A DNA stretch of 39,614 nucleotides, from positions 108,909 through 148,522 of the forward strand of contig WELB01000274.1 in the NCBI GenBank assembly GCA_009602725.1, read 5' to 3'. A program made the translations under genes and the position numbers. This document shows positions 1 to 8,959 of the stretch, in pieces; the stretch's first letter is position 1, and each line of letters opens with the position of its first letter. The notes under the pieces were generated by a model. That model saw only the letters and a program-made list of their open reading frames with translations, did not search any database and was not told the DNA's origin. This stretch comes from Spirogloea muscicola (Eukaryota > Streptophyta > Zygnematophyceae > Spirogloeales > Spirogloeaceae).

Positions 1-620
1 GGACAGCGAGGGCACTGCACGCCCTCTGACGCCGCAGGCGGTTGTGGCGGCGGCGGTGGTGAGGGGGGGAGCGGTGGCGGCGTTGCGGTGGATGGCGGTG
101 TCGCGTGGAGGGGGAATGGCGGCGGCGGCGGCGGCGGAGCGGGCCTGCAGATGAAGCGGAGGCAGGCGGCGGCTACCACGGCGGGGAGCAACGCGGGGAC
201 ATGAAGGTCGGGCGGCGCTGGCGGCGGAGGCGCAGCGCCTCGCTCCTGCCTGAGTCGGGGGCGAGGCGCCCGGACCGCCTCACACCAATGCTTGGCCTGG
301 AGCGACTCCCGAAGCCACTCCGGACTCGGGCTCCGTCGACGGCGCCGGGGGCGCGCGGTTGAGGCGACGGGGAGCGGGGCGGCGGAGGCGAGGGCGGCGG
401 GTGCGAGAGACCGGCGCGCCGCGGACCCCATGGCGGGCGCCGCCGGCAGCGACGCCGGCGGCGGCCCGGGGTTTAGGAGGGGCGGCGGCGGCGGCGGCGG
501 CGCCCGCGACCTAGTTTTCAGAGAGAGAGCTGGTCGGGGGGGGTGGGAAGCGGGGGGGGCAACGTCTCAGCCTTTTGGTGAACGACCCGACCCGTACAGT
601 GGAAGGGCGATGTGGCTGTG
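1..620. other. GC-rich GGC/GGT low-complexity block
   Basis: Dominated by GGC, GGT and G-run triplet-like sequence, with several uninformative short open frames on the plus strand. Gly/Arg/Ala-rich translations in all frames are what this composition gives by itself. It could be a CpG-rich promoter or first exon of a gene lying outside the window, but no splice site, start context or conserved motif supports that. Several G-runs lie close together at 533-560. Confidence 0.5.
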
Positions 621-671
621 ATTGGCCTCTGGGCTGGCCGCTGGCTGTCGGGCAAACAGCGCGGCCAAATC

Positions 672-717
672 GACTGGTGGCTGTGAGAGGCCGGCCCCAA
701 AGGGAATGGACAAGGTA
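672..717 (-). repeat. Non-LTR 3'-tail hairpin relic
   Basis: Antisense version of the tail repeat: GTGGCTGTGAGAGGCCGGCC followed by CAAAGGGAATGGACAAGG. The same layout recurs at 16,590-16,630, 23,805-23,850 and 37,405-37,445. Confidence 0.6.
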
Positions 718-734
718 TGAAGCAGTCGCTTTTC

Positions 735-780
735 CTTTGTTCATTCTTTCTTGGGCTGGCTTTTCCAGCCCCTATCCGGG
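735..780 (+). repeat. Non-LTR 3'-tail hairpin
   Basis: GGGCTGG (753-759), TTTT-centred loop and CCAGCCC (765-771), then CTATCC. This matches the subfamily whose tail continues to ATGGGCGAGC; that part is missing here. Confidence 0.65.
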
Positions 781-880
781 AAAGCGATTGAGCGCCCCCT
801 TGCTAACGTCTTGGGGACTAGTATCATCCGGGAAAGCGCTTCTGGGCCCCTGGGAGTCCTTCCTCGGTTTCTCATTCTTC

Positions 881-955
881 GGCTTTGGACATTGTCCATT
901 CTTTTTGGGCTGGCTTTGCCAGCCCCTCTTTCTCTATGGGCGAGCCTTCTTCTTG
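881..955 (+). repeat. Non-LTR 3'-tail hairpin, TTTGGACATTGTCC subfamily
   Basis: Contains GGCTTTGGACATTGTCCATT, the stem-loop GGGCTGGCTTTGCCAGCCCC, then CTATGGGCGAGCCTTCTTCTT. Near-identical units occur at 1,998-2,074, 7,001-7,080 and 31,765-31,850. The terminal CTTCTTCTT is the putative 3' tail. Confidence 0.75.
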
Positions 956-1099
956 TGGGAGAGCCACTTCCTTTTCTATTGGAGGAGGGAGCTGTTTCCT
1001 CGCTCCGGCGAGGATTTGAGGGGGATGAGGAAACAATCCTTGTCCGCGCCGGATTTGGCACCTCGCCAAGAGGCGGCGCGAGACGACACAAAATGGCGC

Positions 1100-1545
1100 G
1101 CTGCTTCCCACCGGCCTTCCGCTGCCCGGGACCAGAGTTTTCGGGGATGCCCGCCGGGGGCCCCCCGCCGCCGGCCCGTGTCGCCCGGGCCGGCAGCCGA
1201 CTGGCCACGCGTCGGGCTGTGGCTGCCGGTAAGGCTCCCTGCGCGCCTAGCCCCACGTGCCGTCAGCATCTTGCGCCGCGCCGGCCTTTGCGTGGGCGGC
1301 TCGCTTGTCTTCAAGCGGCGCCGATTTGTTCGGTCCGTATGGCCGCCGTAATCTACTTGTACGGTCCGTATGGCCATACTGGCCGCCCCCATGCCCCCGC
1401 CCCGGATTGTCCCCCCCAGTCAGACCTTGGTACTGAATAAGCTCCCATTCGCCTTTTGGATCTTACCTAAATCTGCTCCGTGCTTCTAGCGCCGTTCGGC
1501 CCTTTGGACCTTGTTCGTTCTTTCTGGGCTGGCTTTTTACAGCCC
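1100..1545 (+). repeat. Dispersed GC-rich repeat ending in tail hairpin (copy 1)
   Basis: Direct counterpart of 22,870-23,285. Both contain a GGGCTGTGG..GCGGTAAGGC segment, CATCTTGCGCCGCGCCGGCC, GTTGTCTTCAAGCGGCG-like sequence, then GCCxTTCGGCCCTTTGGACC, TTGTTCGTTCTTTCTGGGCT and the hairpin. The shared order over about 450 bp shows one element family, probably another 5'-truncated non-LTR subfamily. Open frames overlapping it are composition artefacts. The copy ends exactly where the LTR at 1,546 begins. Confidence 0.6.
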
Positions 1546-1740
1546 TGTCGTGCTATATCCTGTCGACTGCCTGTTTGTGTCGATCTGACTATGACAGCTG
1601 ACTGGGCTTCACACGTGGCCTCCTAGGCTGACTCATCCACTTTTGTGTGTGGTTCACGCTAAGGAGGGAGGACCACTTTTCTCCCTATGTGGCTCCTAGG
1701 CTGGGTCATACACTTTTATGTGTGATTCACGCTACCAATG

Positions 1741-2074
1741 CCGTCCACACGCGCGCCGGCCGTGCTATGGCCGCCGCCTCTGGGTGTTGGCGGAGTGCCT
1801 CGTTCCCTGCAGCCAGCTATTCCAAACCTTCGTCAACTCTTTTTGGGCTGGCTTTTCGCAGCCCCCATTGGGAGTGCCACTTCTTCTTCTATTCCGACCT
1901 GATGTTGCTCACCCGTGGGTACTGAGCTTCCCTTTGCATCGTCGTGTGTTTTTTGCTGTGGTTTGTAGTGTAGTCCCATTTTTGGCGCCTCTTTCTTTGG
2001 CTTTGGACATTGTCCATTCTTTCTGGGCTGGCAAAGCCAGCCCCTCTTCACTATGGGCGAGCACTTTCTTTCTT
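1741..2074 (+). pseudogene. 5'-truncated non-LTR retrotransposon 3' end, inserted in LTR
   Basis: Carries the last codons of the retrotransposon ORF (AVHTRAGRAM..., ending LLTRGY-stop at 1,925), a short 3' UTR, a perfect hairpin GGGCTGGCAAAGCCAGCCCC and the tail GCACTTTCTTTCTT. It is flanked by AATG at 1,737-1,740 and 2,075-2,078. The uninterrupted LTR at 34,251-34,280 reads CACGCTGACAATGGAGG at this point, which confirms the insertion boundaries. The coding part is itself broken by the insertion at 1,824-1,888. Confidence 0.8.
1824..1888 (+). mobile_element. 65-bp tail-only retro-insertion with 7-bp TSD
   Basis: Flanked by CTATTCC at 1,817-1,823 and 1,889-1,895. The uninterrupted homologue at 5,038-5,322 (minus) reads AGCTATTCTGACTTG here. 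The insert is only hairpin plus tail: AACCTTCGTCAACTC, GGGCTGGCTTTTCGCAGCCC, CATTGGGAGTGCCACTTCTT. It shows directly that the hairpin is the 3' terminus of a mobile element. Confidence 0.85.
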
Positions 2075-3113
2075 AATGGAGGACCACCCATCTCTGACTC
2101 TCTCTCTCGGCGACACCATCGACATCGACCGCTCATCAATGCGGACGTCAAGAACAACATCGACCGCTCATCAAATGCGGACGACAACAACAACGGAGCG
2201 ACTACAAGGGCAGGGCCCAGGCCCACACGCGACGCCGACCGTCAGAAGACCGTTCGAGGCGCAACGAGGGAAGCTCATCTGAAGGTACCTCAACCACCCA
2301 CAAGACCGTGAAGGTGGGCGCTGCAGAAGCGGTGGCGGGGCGATCGTGGACGGCTGACGATGCCCATCTTACGGTGGAGTCGACCTCTGCGACGGGTGAC
2401 GGCCCACGACAGCCGACCATCCAGCTAACCAACCGGCGTAGCCAACGGCCGGACCTGGCCTATCAGGCAGCTCTAGGACCTTCGCCGCGCCCGGCCCAAG
2501 TCGGGGCGAGCAGCCCTTGCAAAGCAGTCCGCTTAACAAGTCTTACCCTCTTGCCGCGAGCCATGCCTGCGCCAACGCGCGCCATAGAAGCGTAGCGCCT
2601 AGGGCAGGAGCCGCAGCAGCTAGTAAAGCTTCGCAAGGACCCGTGGCGCGACTGCGAGAAGGCGTAGTTATTCTGTGGTGAGCAGCCTCGAGTATTGCGC
2701 TGCGTGTCGCAAGCTTCATTAGGCTGAGCACTAGTTCTCAAGTTGCATCAGTCAAGGCTGTGCATTGAGGCCTATAGGCACCATCGTCGATTGACATTCA
2801 CTGACTTGGCGCAAGTGTTCAACTTGTGGTCAAGGAACCGCACATTTGCTTGTGTGTATGCTCTCTTCTCAGTAGACAGTTCACCGCATGTATGAAAGCT
2901 ACAGGTTCTGATTTGGACAATTCTGTACTTCCTTCTTATGTTGTGGGACTGTTGACAATTCTCAATGTTGGCCTCTCATTGGACTTTCTTTCAGCCTGCT
3001 CAATGGGATCGACAATTCCTTTTGGTTTGCTGGCTGTGGAGCCTAGCACGTCAGTATTCGTCGTTATCTAGACTAATCGACGCCATTGTGCCATCGACGC
3101 CCTCTCGCATGCA

Positions 3114-3689
3114 ACGCGCAGATCTGGCTCGGTGCTGGCACACCATCCGATACGCAGCCCTTGCCTCCGCCATCAACGGCGTGCAGAGCAGTGCACCTTG
3201 CCACCCAGACCACACAAAGCCCCTCAATCATAGGCCGAGAAAGCTCATGAAAGCACGTCAAAGGCGTGATATGCCTCGATAAGCCGTGAGGAACCGGCTG
3301 GGCAGTGGTGGGGAAATGGTAGGTAGTGGTAGATGCGAGTCTCAGGCTACACTTGTGACGACTCGACCCCTGTTGACAGGCAATCAGGCGGCCGAGGTCC
3401 TTATTGGGTTCGGATATAGGGATTTAGAGGCAAATCCCCACACCGTAAAGCACCTGGCCCCTCAGCGCGCAGCGGAAGTCCTGCCCGGTGGCGCCGCCGT
3501 CAGGCGGCGTCTCCACCTCTCGGGCACCCGTCCGCAGCTAGCCTCCCAAAGGCCGGTCACGGACGCCTAGCAGCTAGTCGGCCGCGTCCTGCAGGCGACG
3601 AGCTGCGGCAGCAGGCGCAGCAGCAGGGCTGCGCCTCTCTCAGGGCTTTACAGATCCGAACTGGCTGTCCGTGCCTCTGCCCCCAGACT
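3114..3689. other. No recognisable gene
   Basis: Short open frames only. I see no primer-binding site or gag-like sequence that would make this the internal part of the element whose LTR ends at 3,113. Confidence 0.4.
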
Positions 3690-3960
3690 TCTAGTGCTCC
3701 CGGTGCCGCCCCCCCCCCAGGGGGCGCATGGGGATCGCCCCAAGGCCCACCCCGAGGGGCGGGCCGAACGAGGCCCGCCCCGAGGGGCAGATCTGTCGAG
3801 GGGAAGGCCCGCCCCGCAGGGCGGGCTGAACGAGGTCCACCCCGAGGGGCGACCTCTCGGAAGGCCCCACGCCGGGGTGGGGCCGACCTGTCGGATCGGC
3901 CCACGCCGGGGGCCGACCTGTCGAGGCGCGTGACCACCTGGCCAGGCCAGGTCGGGCACG
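3690..3960. repeat. Tandem array of GC-rich palindromes
   Basis: Six or so degenerate units of roughly 28-40 bp, each able to fold (for example CCCGCCCCGAGGGGCGGGCC), separated by GAACGAGG or GACCTGTCG-type links. The leading part (CAGGGGGCGCATGGGGATCG then CCCCAAGGCCC) resembles 7,170-7,215. It looks like noncoding structured repeat DNA. Long open frames across it are due to GC content. Confidence 0.65.
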
Positions 3961-4739
3961 TGCCTATCAGGTAGGCGTAACCACCTGGGTTAACACTCAC
4001 AGTAAGTGGGAACGTTACAACACTGGCCTTGAGATCTAGGAGACCAGATGGGCCAAATGGCCCACCCCAACACACGATGTAACTGTTCATCTGACCAAGC
4101 ATAAGGGCTGTGGAGGGCGGCGGGGGCCCAGTATTTTACTCGGCTCAGTCTCTTCCTATGGATGTTGCCAACCTTTGCCGCCGCAGCTGCTGCTGCTGCC
4201 CAGTAAGCACAGCGCGCGCGTCCAGGGCCACGCCGAGAAGGCGTGGGCACAGGCACAGGACGCAACCCCGCAAAGAGCCTTACCCCGAGGAGCTCCGCAT
4301 CCGGTTGCGTGAGACCGGCTCGCACTTGGTAAGCCGCGAATACCGCGACCTCGTGTGTGTTCAGAGTGCAGCCTCGAACACCGTCTCGAGCTGCTTAGAG
4401 GATGTTGCATTACATTGCTTCAGCGTCCCTTGTGTTTGGCGTTCCTTGCCTTCGTGCCGGATCGCGGTTCTAAGCATGTGACTTGTCTCGCGACCATCTT
4501 GACTAAATGAAGAGATTCTTCCATCTCAACTTTTCAATCGCTAACCACGCCATCTGTTGCTCACTCCTATTCTGTTATTTTCTGTTGTGTTGTTTTTACT
4601 AATATCAAAGTAGCTCCTATAATCCTCGCAGACCTTCTTTCCACCTCATATTATTGAGTGCCCACCACGCGAGAGGCTGATCTGTGCCTGCTTCCGCACT
4701 GCTTACTTCTCGACGTCATATGACAGTCGATGCCCTGTG
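3961..4739. other. No recognisable gene
   Basis: Includes an AT-richer stretch around 4,500-4,660. The plus-strand frame at 4,110-4,481 has no recognisable domain and no supporting copy elsewhere in the window. Confidence 0.4.
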
Positions 4740-4792
4740 GCACGACAGGGGCGAAGGCTGTGAACACCCAGCCCGAAAAGAATACAAGGTCC
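4740..4792 (-). repeat. Tail hairpin relic next to LTR-like terminus
   Basis: Antisense hairpin AAGGCTGTGAACACCCAGCC followed by GAAAAGAATACAAGG. It directly abuts GGCACGACAGG, the reverse complement of the LTR start CCTGTCGTGCC. The same juxtaposition is seen at 1,541-1,556 and near 37,260-37,310. Confidence 0.5.
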
Positions 4793-5507
4793 GACGAGAG
4801 AAGGTGCGCGGTGCGCATGAATCGAATGGGAGGCCAAGTCTAGCCTTACAAATGTCCTTGTAAAGGGTGCTCGCCCACAGAGGGTAGGGGCTGGGAATAA
4901 AGAAGTTGCTCGCCCATTGATGAAGAGGGGCTAGCAAAGCCAGCCCAGAAATGAATGGACAATAGTCAAAGGCCACAGAGGACGGTGCCGATAAGGAAAA
5001 ACTACACAACTGGACACGAATTGATGCAGATGGTAGCTCAGTATTTACGGGTGAGCAACAGCAAGTCAGAATAGCTCGAAGCTGGGAAAGAGGCACTCCG
5101 CCGAGACCCTGAGGCAGCAGCCATAGCGCGGCCGGCGCGCGTGTGGACTGCGTGAGCCAGAGAGAGCTGGAACGAGACCGCCAGCCTCATGCGAAACACC
5201 TGGGCTAGGGAGCCGGCAGCATTAAGCCGGGCAGCTCCCCTGGCAGACCCGGCCGCCGCTCGATGGCGTGCCGGGCAAAGTGCTGGATGGGTGAGCCCTT
5301 TCTTCTGCTGGAGGAGGTCCAACCAGCCACTGCTGAAGCCCCGTGAACGCCAATGGCCATGGCCGCGAATTCATCGCCGGGAGGGTGGTTGGCGTACTTA
5401 CGCTGCTTGCCCCTGGCCGCCAAACTGACCGCCTGCCCAACGGTCGACGCCGATTTGGCGGAGTTGGCGGAGTCGACGCAATCGGGGGTCACCACATCCC
5501 AGTATCC

Positions 5508-5787
5508 CTCCAGCGGTCCATGGCCCACGCTCTGCATCTGCGTGCTGGCCGTGCTCCCGCTGCGGCCTCCGGCTTTCGTCAGGAGGATAGTTTCCCGGCA
5601 GCTAGTTTGTCGGATCTGAGGCTACTCACTCGTAGCTACTGAATGATCCATCCTCCCCCTGTTCTGCCATAGCATCGTCCGGCCCCTTTGTAGCTGCTCA
5701 TCGCTTGTAGGCCCCTCCGAACCTTTGTCACTTCTTTTTGGGCTGGCTTTTTGCAGCCCTTGGCCCATTGGGAGTGCCACTTCTCTC
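5508..5787 (+). mobile_element. 280-bp 5'-truncated non-LTR insertion inside the endonuclease core
   Basis: Plus-oriented copy inside a minus-oriented one. It starts TCCAGCGGTCCATGGCCCAC-like, carries HLRAGRAPAAASG...SDLRLLTRSY-stop (ending at 5,642), then the 3' UTR GGCCCCTTTGTAGCTGCTCA, the hairpin GGGCTGGCTTTTTGCAGCCC and the tail GGGAGTGCCACTTCTC. ATCC flanks it at 5,504-5,507 and 5,788-5,791. Joining the flanks restores one open frame (AYHQG into YWDVV) in the host endonuclease. Confidence 0.8.
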
Positions 5788-6370
5788 ATCCTTGATGATA
5801 CGCGGGCCTCCCCCCGGCGGGATGGCAACTTAGGATCAGCGCGCCAAGTGTGGAGCAGACCGTCTGCGCCCAGCTGGATGGGCATGATTGACGTACTTTC
5901 CACGGCCACCCTGTAGCCCGCCTCCATAAAAACTCCGTGCATGCCGTCTCGCAGGAGGTCGTGGGAACCGGTGCTCTCGCCCCCGTGCGCGCAGCGAAGC
6001 ATGTGTGCAGCCAGCCCCGCAGGGTCGGCGTGGCGGGCACCGCACTCGCGCTGCATGACCCCAACGAGGCAGGGAGGGAGGAGGCCCAGGAGCCGGTGGA
6101 CCGCCGTCCTAAAGACCTCGTCTGGTACTGTGAGCGCCGCGAATATTGGGAGCGCTGACAACCACGCCGCCGCCTCGGGGGAGGAAGCGGAGAGGAGCCG
6201 GGCGAGCCCTCGAAGGACGTGCGGCGGAAGGAGCTCCACCACCTGGTCATAGGTCGCTCTTTCCACCAGCGCAGTGTAGCGTGCCTGGGCACGCAAGTCG
6301 GGGGTGTGTGGGGTGGACGAAAGGGGCGACATGCTCCGACACGGCGGGGTGGGCTCGCCAGGAGAAAAGC

Positions 6371-6430
6371 GCGGCCGAATTAACTGGTGGCTGGGAGAAG
6401 CCAGCCCAAAAGGAATGGCCAGGAGCCCGG
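6371..6430 (-). repeat. Tail hairpin relic
   Basis: AACTGGTGGCTGGGAGAAGC then CAGCCCAAAAGGAATGGCCA. An intact GGCTGGGAGAAGCCAGCCC stem-loop. Compare 31,360-31,380, where the same loop is interrupted. Confidence 0.6.
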
Positions 6431-6454
6431 CGCGGGCAGCGCGGAGAGCAACCT

Positions 6455-6545
6455 ATTTCATAAGCACCTGTATGCCTCTGGCCATTACAGCCAATTTTTT
6501 ATTATCAGCAGCCGCAACCGGGAAGGGCAGCTGGCCGGTCTAAAC
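6455..6545 (+). repeat. CACCTGTATGC-type 3' tail relic
   Basis: TTTCATAAGCACCTGTATGC.. followed by a CTGGCCATTACAGCCA stem and ATCAGCAGCCGC. The same tail follows retrotransposon ORF ends at 13,145-13,235 and 25,555-25,640 (minus), and lies in arm B near 22,010-22,075. Confidence 0.55.
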
Positions 6546-6899
6546 TTCAGCTACCAGCCGCTCCAGGGCGCGGTTGCCGTGTACTTGGAAGCGTTGGCAG
6601 ATGGGGGTGGCGATCTGCCCAGGTAGGCGGCCTCACAGGCGCGGGCAAGTGGGCGGCAGCCCAAGCCGCCGCGGCTGACAGGCAGGCTAGCCTGGAGCAA
6701 CGCGGCTGGCGAGGTGAGGAAATCGGGGTGCTGGAGGAGGGTGGCCGCGCGAAAACCTGAAGATTGCCGTAAGAGAAAGGAGTACAGTATCTGAATTGAT
6801 TGCTCAACACGATTTGCGAAGCAAAAGCTTGTGTACAAGTACACAGATGATAGGAGTACAGATATCAGAAGTCACCGCACTCTCTTTTCCTGCAATTTG

Positions 6900-7080
6900 C
6901 AATAGGTGATGTACGTCGTTAGATGTGCTTGCCTTCTTTGTACCTGGCCGTTTTGGCCTTCGTTTGTCTTGAATACACGGAAATGTGTCTTTCCTGTTTG
7001 TGGCCTTTGGATATTGTCCATTCTTTTCTGGGCTGGCTTTGCTAGCCCCTTTTCTTTACATGGGCGAGCAATTTCTTTCT
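6900..7080 (+). repeat. Two non-LTR 3' UTR relics ending in hairpin and tail
   Basis: 6,905-6,990 matches the 3' UTR at 32,525-32,600 (GATGTGCTTGCCTTC, TTTTGGCCTTC). 7,001-7,080 is the TTTGGATATTGTCC subfamily hairpin GGGCTGGCTTTGCTAGCCCC with ATGGGCGAGCAATTTCTTTC. Confidence 0.65.
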
Positions 7081-7159
7081 TTCCTGCTCCCTCGGAGCAC
7101 TCTCGGGGCCGCCCAAGCCTGTCCCGTGGCGGGCAGGGGGGCACCACCGCGAGCGGGAT

Positions 7160-7400
7160 CCCCGTGCCACCTTTCCCTCCAGGGTGCATGGGGGTCGCCC
7201 AAAGGCCCGCCCGCGAGGAGCGTGCCTGACGAGGGAGCCACGAGCTGTCTCCAGCAGGCGCCATGGCGCCGAGCATGGCCGCGGCAGAGCATGCCGCCAA
7301 GCATGGCCGAGGCCGGGCATGGCCGTACGTAGCCGTGGCCTAAGGTGCCGGCCGGGGGCGTCCGGGCCCATGCATGCCGCCGAGCATGACGGGAACACGC
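7160..7400. repeat. GC-rich palindrome cluster
   Basis: Starts CCAGGGTGCATGGGGGTCGC, like 3,715-3,740, and continues into GCATGGCCG-rich imperfect repeats (GAGCATGGCCG, AAGCATGGCCG, GGCATGGCCG). No coding signal. It belongs to the same class as 3,690-3,960 and 14,610-14,775. Confidence 0.5.
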
Positions 7401-7429
7401 GAGGCCACCCGGACGAGCCGGGACGAGCC

Positions 7430-7720
7430 GGGACGGAACGACAACAGCACGAGTGCCAGGGGGTTTTCCGTGTAGTTTGAAATAAAAGAAGGCCAACATG
7501 GCTCAGTGCATAGGCAAGCACATATAATGACGCATCACCCACTGCGAATTAAATCGCTCACAGTGACCACGGGTCAATACATATAGGTCGCTAATTGATG
7601 CCTGAATAGGAGATAGCACATTCGGAGCCCTTCTGCAACCGACTAGAGCTCGCGCAGCTTTCTGGTGCAAAGCATGAGTGCCAGGGCGGTTCGATTTGTC
7701 CGGCAGGAACGGCCAGAAGA
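7430..7720 (-). pseudogene. Diverged non-LTR retrotransposon 3' end
   Basis: Minus-strand translation HALHQKAARALVG...SISDLYVLTRGH parallels the ORF terminus HALHLRAGRALAA...SLSDLRLLTR of the 28-31 kb copies. The 3' UTR contains GTGGGTGATGCGTCAT and ATGTGCTTGCC. Close relatives lie at 17,430-17,565 (minus) and 32,385-32,600 (plus). ORF end and UTR together show a separate subfamily. Confidence 0.6.
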
Positions 7721-7868
7721 ACACCATGTGAGCGTTGACAACACTGTTGAGCGCTCATATCTTGCTTTCAAAAAAACCCCCCCGGAGGTATCTCTTGCCA
7801 TCCGCACATCCAACTTGTATCTGGTACAGACTTAAGGCAATGCTGATGAATGAAAGAGTGTCCATTCA

Positions 7869-8010
7869 ATGCAGGAACTTCAAGTACCGCATTTGAGTGG
7901 ACCTTTCCACAATTTCTCTTGTATGAATCAGGTGGTTATCAACATAAGCTCGTCATTATCATTGCAACTATTAGATTTATTCGTTTCTTCTTCAAAAATA
8001 CTAGATAATA
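7869..8010. other. Conserved block of unknown nature (arm A copy)
   Basis: Mirrored at 22,370-22,500. The plus-strand reading AFEWTFPQFLLYESG (arm A) versus AAFEWTFPYFFLYESG (arm B) looks protein-like and would run towards the 3' end of the fucosyltransferase gene. An indel just upstream puts the two copies in different frames, and both run into stops quickly. It could be an exon remnant of a neighbouring convergent gene. I do not recognise the product. Confidence 0.3.
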
Positions 8011-8129
8011 GATTGTGGCGACAGCAGTCATACGATGATCCAGTACGAAGCCAAGAGGTTGGAGAGGGTTTCGACAGAAATCTACAACTTGCTATACGTA
8101 ATGATTTGCTGAAGCAGCGATCTGGGCTG

Positions 8130-8420
8130 GTGGACCACTCTGTTGAGTGTGGCAGTACCATGGGTTAGCGACTGGGCTGGGTAAACACCTGACTCAGCCT
8201 AGTGAGCCGTGGGAGCACTCCTTGTAAGAAGGGGAGCCGTGGCATATTGGGCTCTTATCCGAGTGTGAGGCCACCGCGCTGCTGCGGTGCGCACTAGCTG
8301 TGGCAGCCACCCAACTTAGGTGCAGGCGGAGCCTGTGCTAGTCTGATAAGCCGCCATGAGGATCTGGCCTGCACCGCTGTGACGGGGGCTCTCTGCTGGT
8401 CTGATGGAAAGGGGCGTTCA
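8130..8420 (+). repeat. TAGCCTAGTGAGCCGTGGGAG repeat family (copy 1)
   Basis: Contains GACTGGGCTGGGTAAACACC, then CAGCCTAGTGAGCCGTGGGA, then AGGCGGAGCCTGTGCTAGTC. Other copies are at 15,090-15,430 (plus) and 21,850-22,230 (minus). No coding signal. The copies differ by indels, as an old dispersed element would. Confidence 0.65.
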
Positions 8421-8959
8421 CGCCGAGAACGCTGGAGTGGACAGACCTAGATGCAGTCGCTTTTTGATGCAGCCACGAGGTTTGACATCCAGAGTCGCCA
8501 GTTTTGAAAGCCCAAGAAACATGTTACTGGAAGACTCTTCCTTAAGTAGCGGTGTGTTTGATAGGATGCATGTTGCCTGTTGCGAGCTGCCCGCAGGTCG
8601 GCCGAATTGATGCGGGCTGGCCGTGCGTCATGCTTGGCTGGTCGCTCACTGTCTTGCACCACAGCCGATACACAATTGGCGCCAGCAGTTGCAACTAGCT
8701 GCCATTGCCGCCTGAACTAATAACACGCCGGGTGCTTTTGATGAATCGCTTTTGCAGGGACAACAAGTATCGGCGCAGTGAAGCGCCAGGGTTCGAATGA
8801 TCTATGATCAGACAGGACGAGTGCCGTGTTACCATCTTGTCTGTGGGTTGATCTCAGTGAGCTGGCCTGCAGGTGCCAGGAATTAACTACTACCTACACT
8901 AGACAGATTGTTAACGTGGGGATCCAACACAGGAGGAATGATGTGGTGAGAAGGGCGCG

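Larger units (their letters stand above)
1546..3113 (+). mobile_element. LTR (copy A) of an LTR retrotransposon, interrupted
   Basis: Starts TGTCGTGC and ends near TGCA. It aligns in order with the 1.27-kb LTR at 34,078-35,342: shared CCTGTCGACTGC near the start, TCGATCTGACTA, two GTGATTCACGCT-like blocks, CTCAACCACC.., and ATCGACGCCAT near the end. Removing the 338 bp added by the insertion at 1,741-2,074 (with its duplicated AATG) leaves about 1.23 kb, close to copy B. The left flank (GCCC) and right flank (ACGC) do not match as a target duplication, so this is either one end of a longer element or a rearranged LTR. Its (AAC) run near 2,184 is shorter than in copy B. Confidence 0.75.
4901..6800 (-). 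pseudogene. Non-LTR retrotransposon relic: RT 3' region, zinc finger, restriction-like endonuclease
   Basis: Read on the minus strand, the order is: an RT-downstream segment (about 6,780-6,555, with GGLGCRPLARAC, matching GGLGCRSLARVC in the 28-30 kb copy); a tail-hairpin relic near 6,430; an open segment from 6,332 holding RECGARHADPAGLAAHMLRC (Cys-Cys-His-Cys finger-like spacing); the endonuclease core cut at 5,792; its continuation from 5,503 (YWDVVTPD, then K..KYA..P..EF and a VHG motif); and the ORF end LLTRKY-stop at 5,038. The 3' UTR hairpin and AAGAAGTTGCTCGCCCATTG tail end near 4,901. In active relatives the protein would reverse-transcribe its own RNA at a nicked target. This copy is dead: 5'-truncated, frameshifted and split by other insertions. 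Confidence 0.75.

Noticed and set aside
735-955. Stem-loops as bacterial-type terminators or CRISPR repeats
   Set aside because: Hairpins are dispersed, in both orientations, bordered by target duplications and linked to RT ORF ends. There are no regular spacers and no bacterial genes.
575-1440. Overlapping plus and minus frames of 170-260 codons
   Set aside because: They run through tail hairpins and the dispersed GC-rich repeat, translate repeat sequence (for example the hairpin as FFLGWLCQPL-type peptides) and overlap each other. No domain or splice evidence.
8760-8815. Possible tRNA gene (GGTTCGAAT B-box-like motif)
   Set aside because: No acceptor stem, A-box or cloverleaf can be drawn around it.
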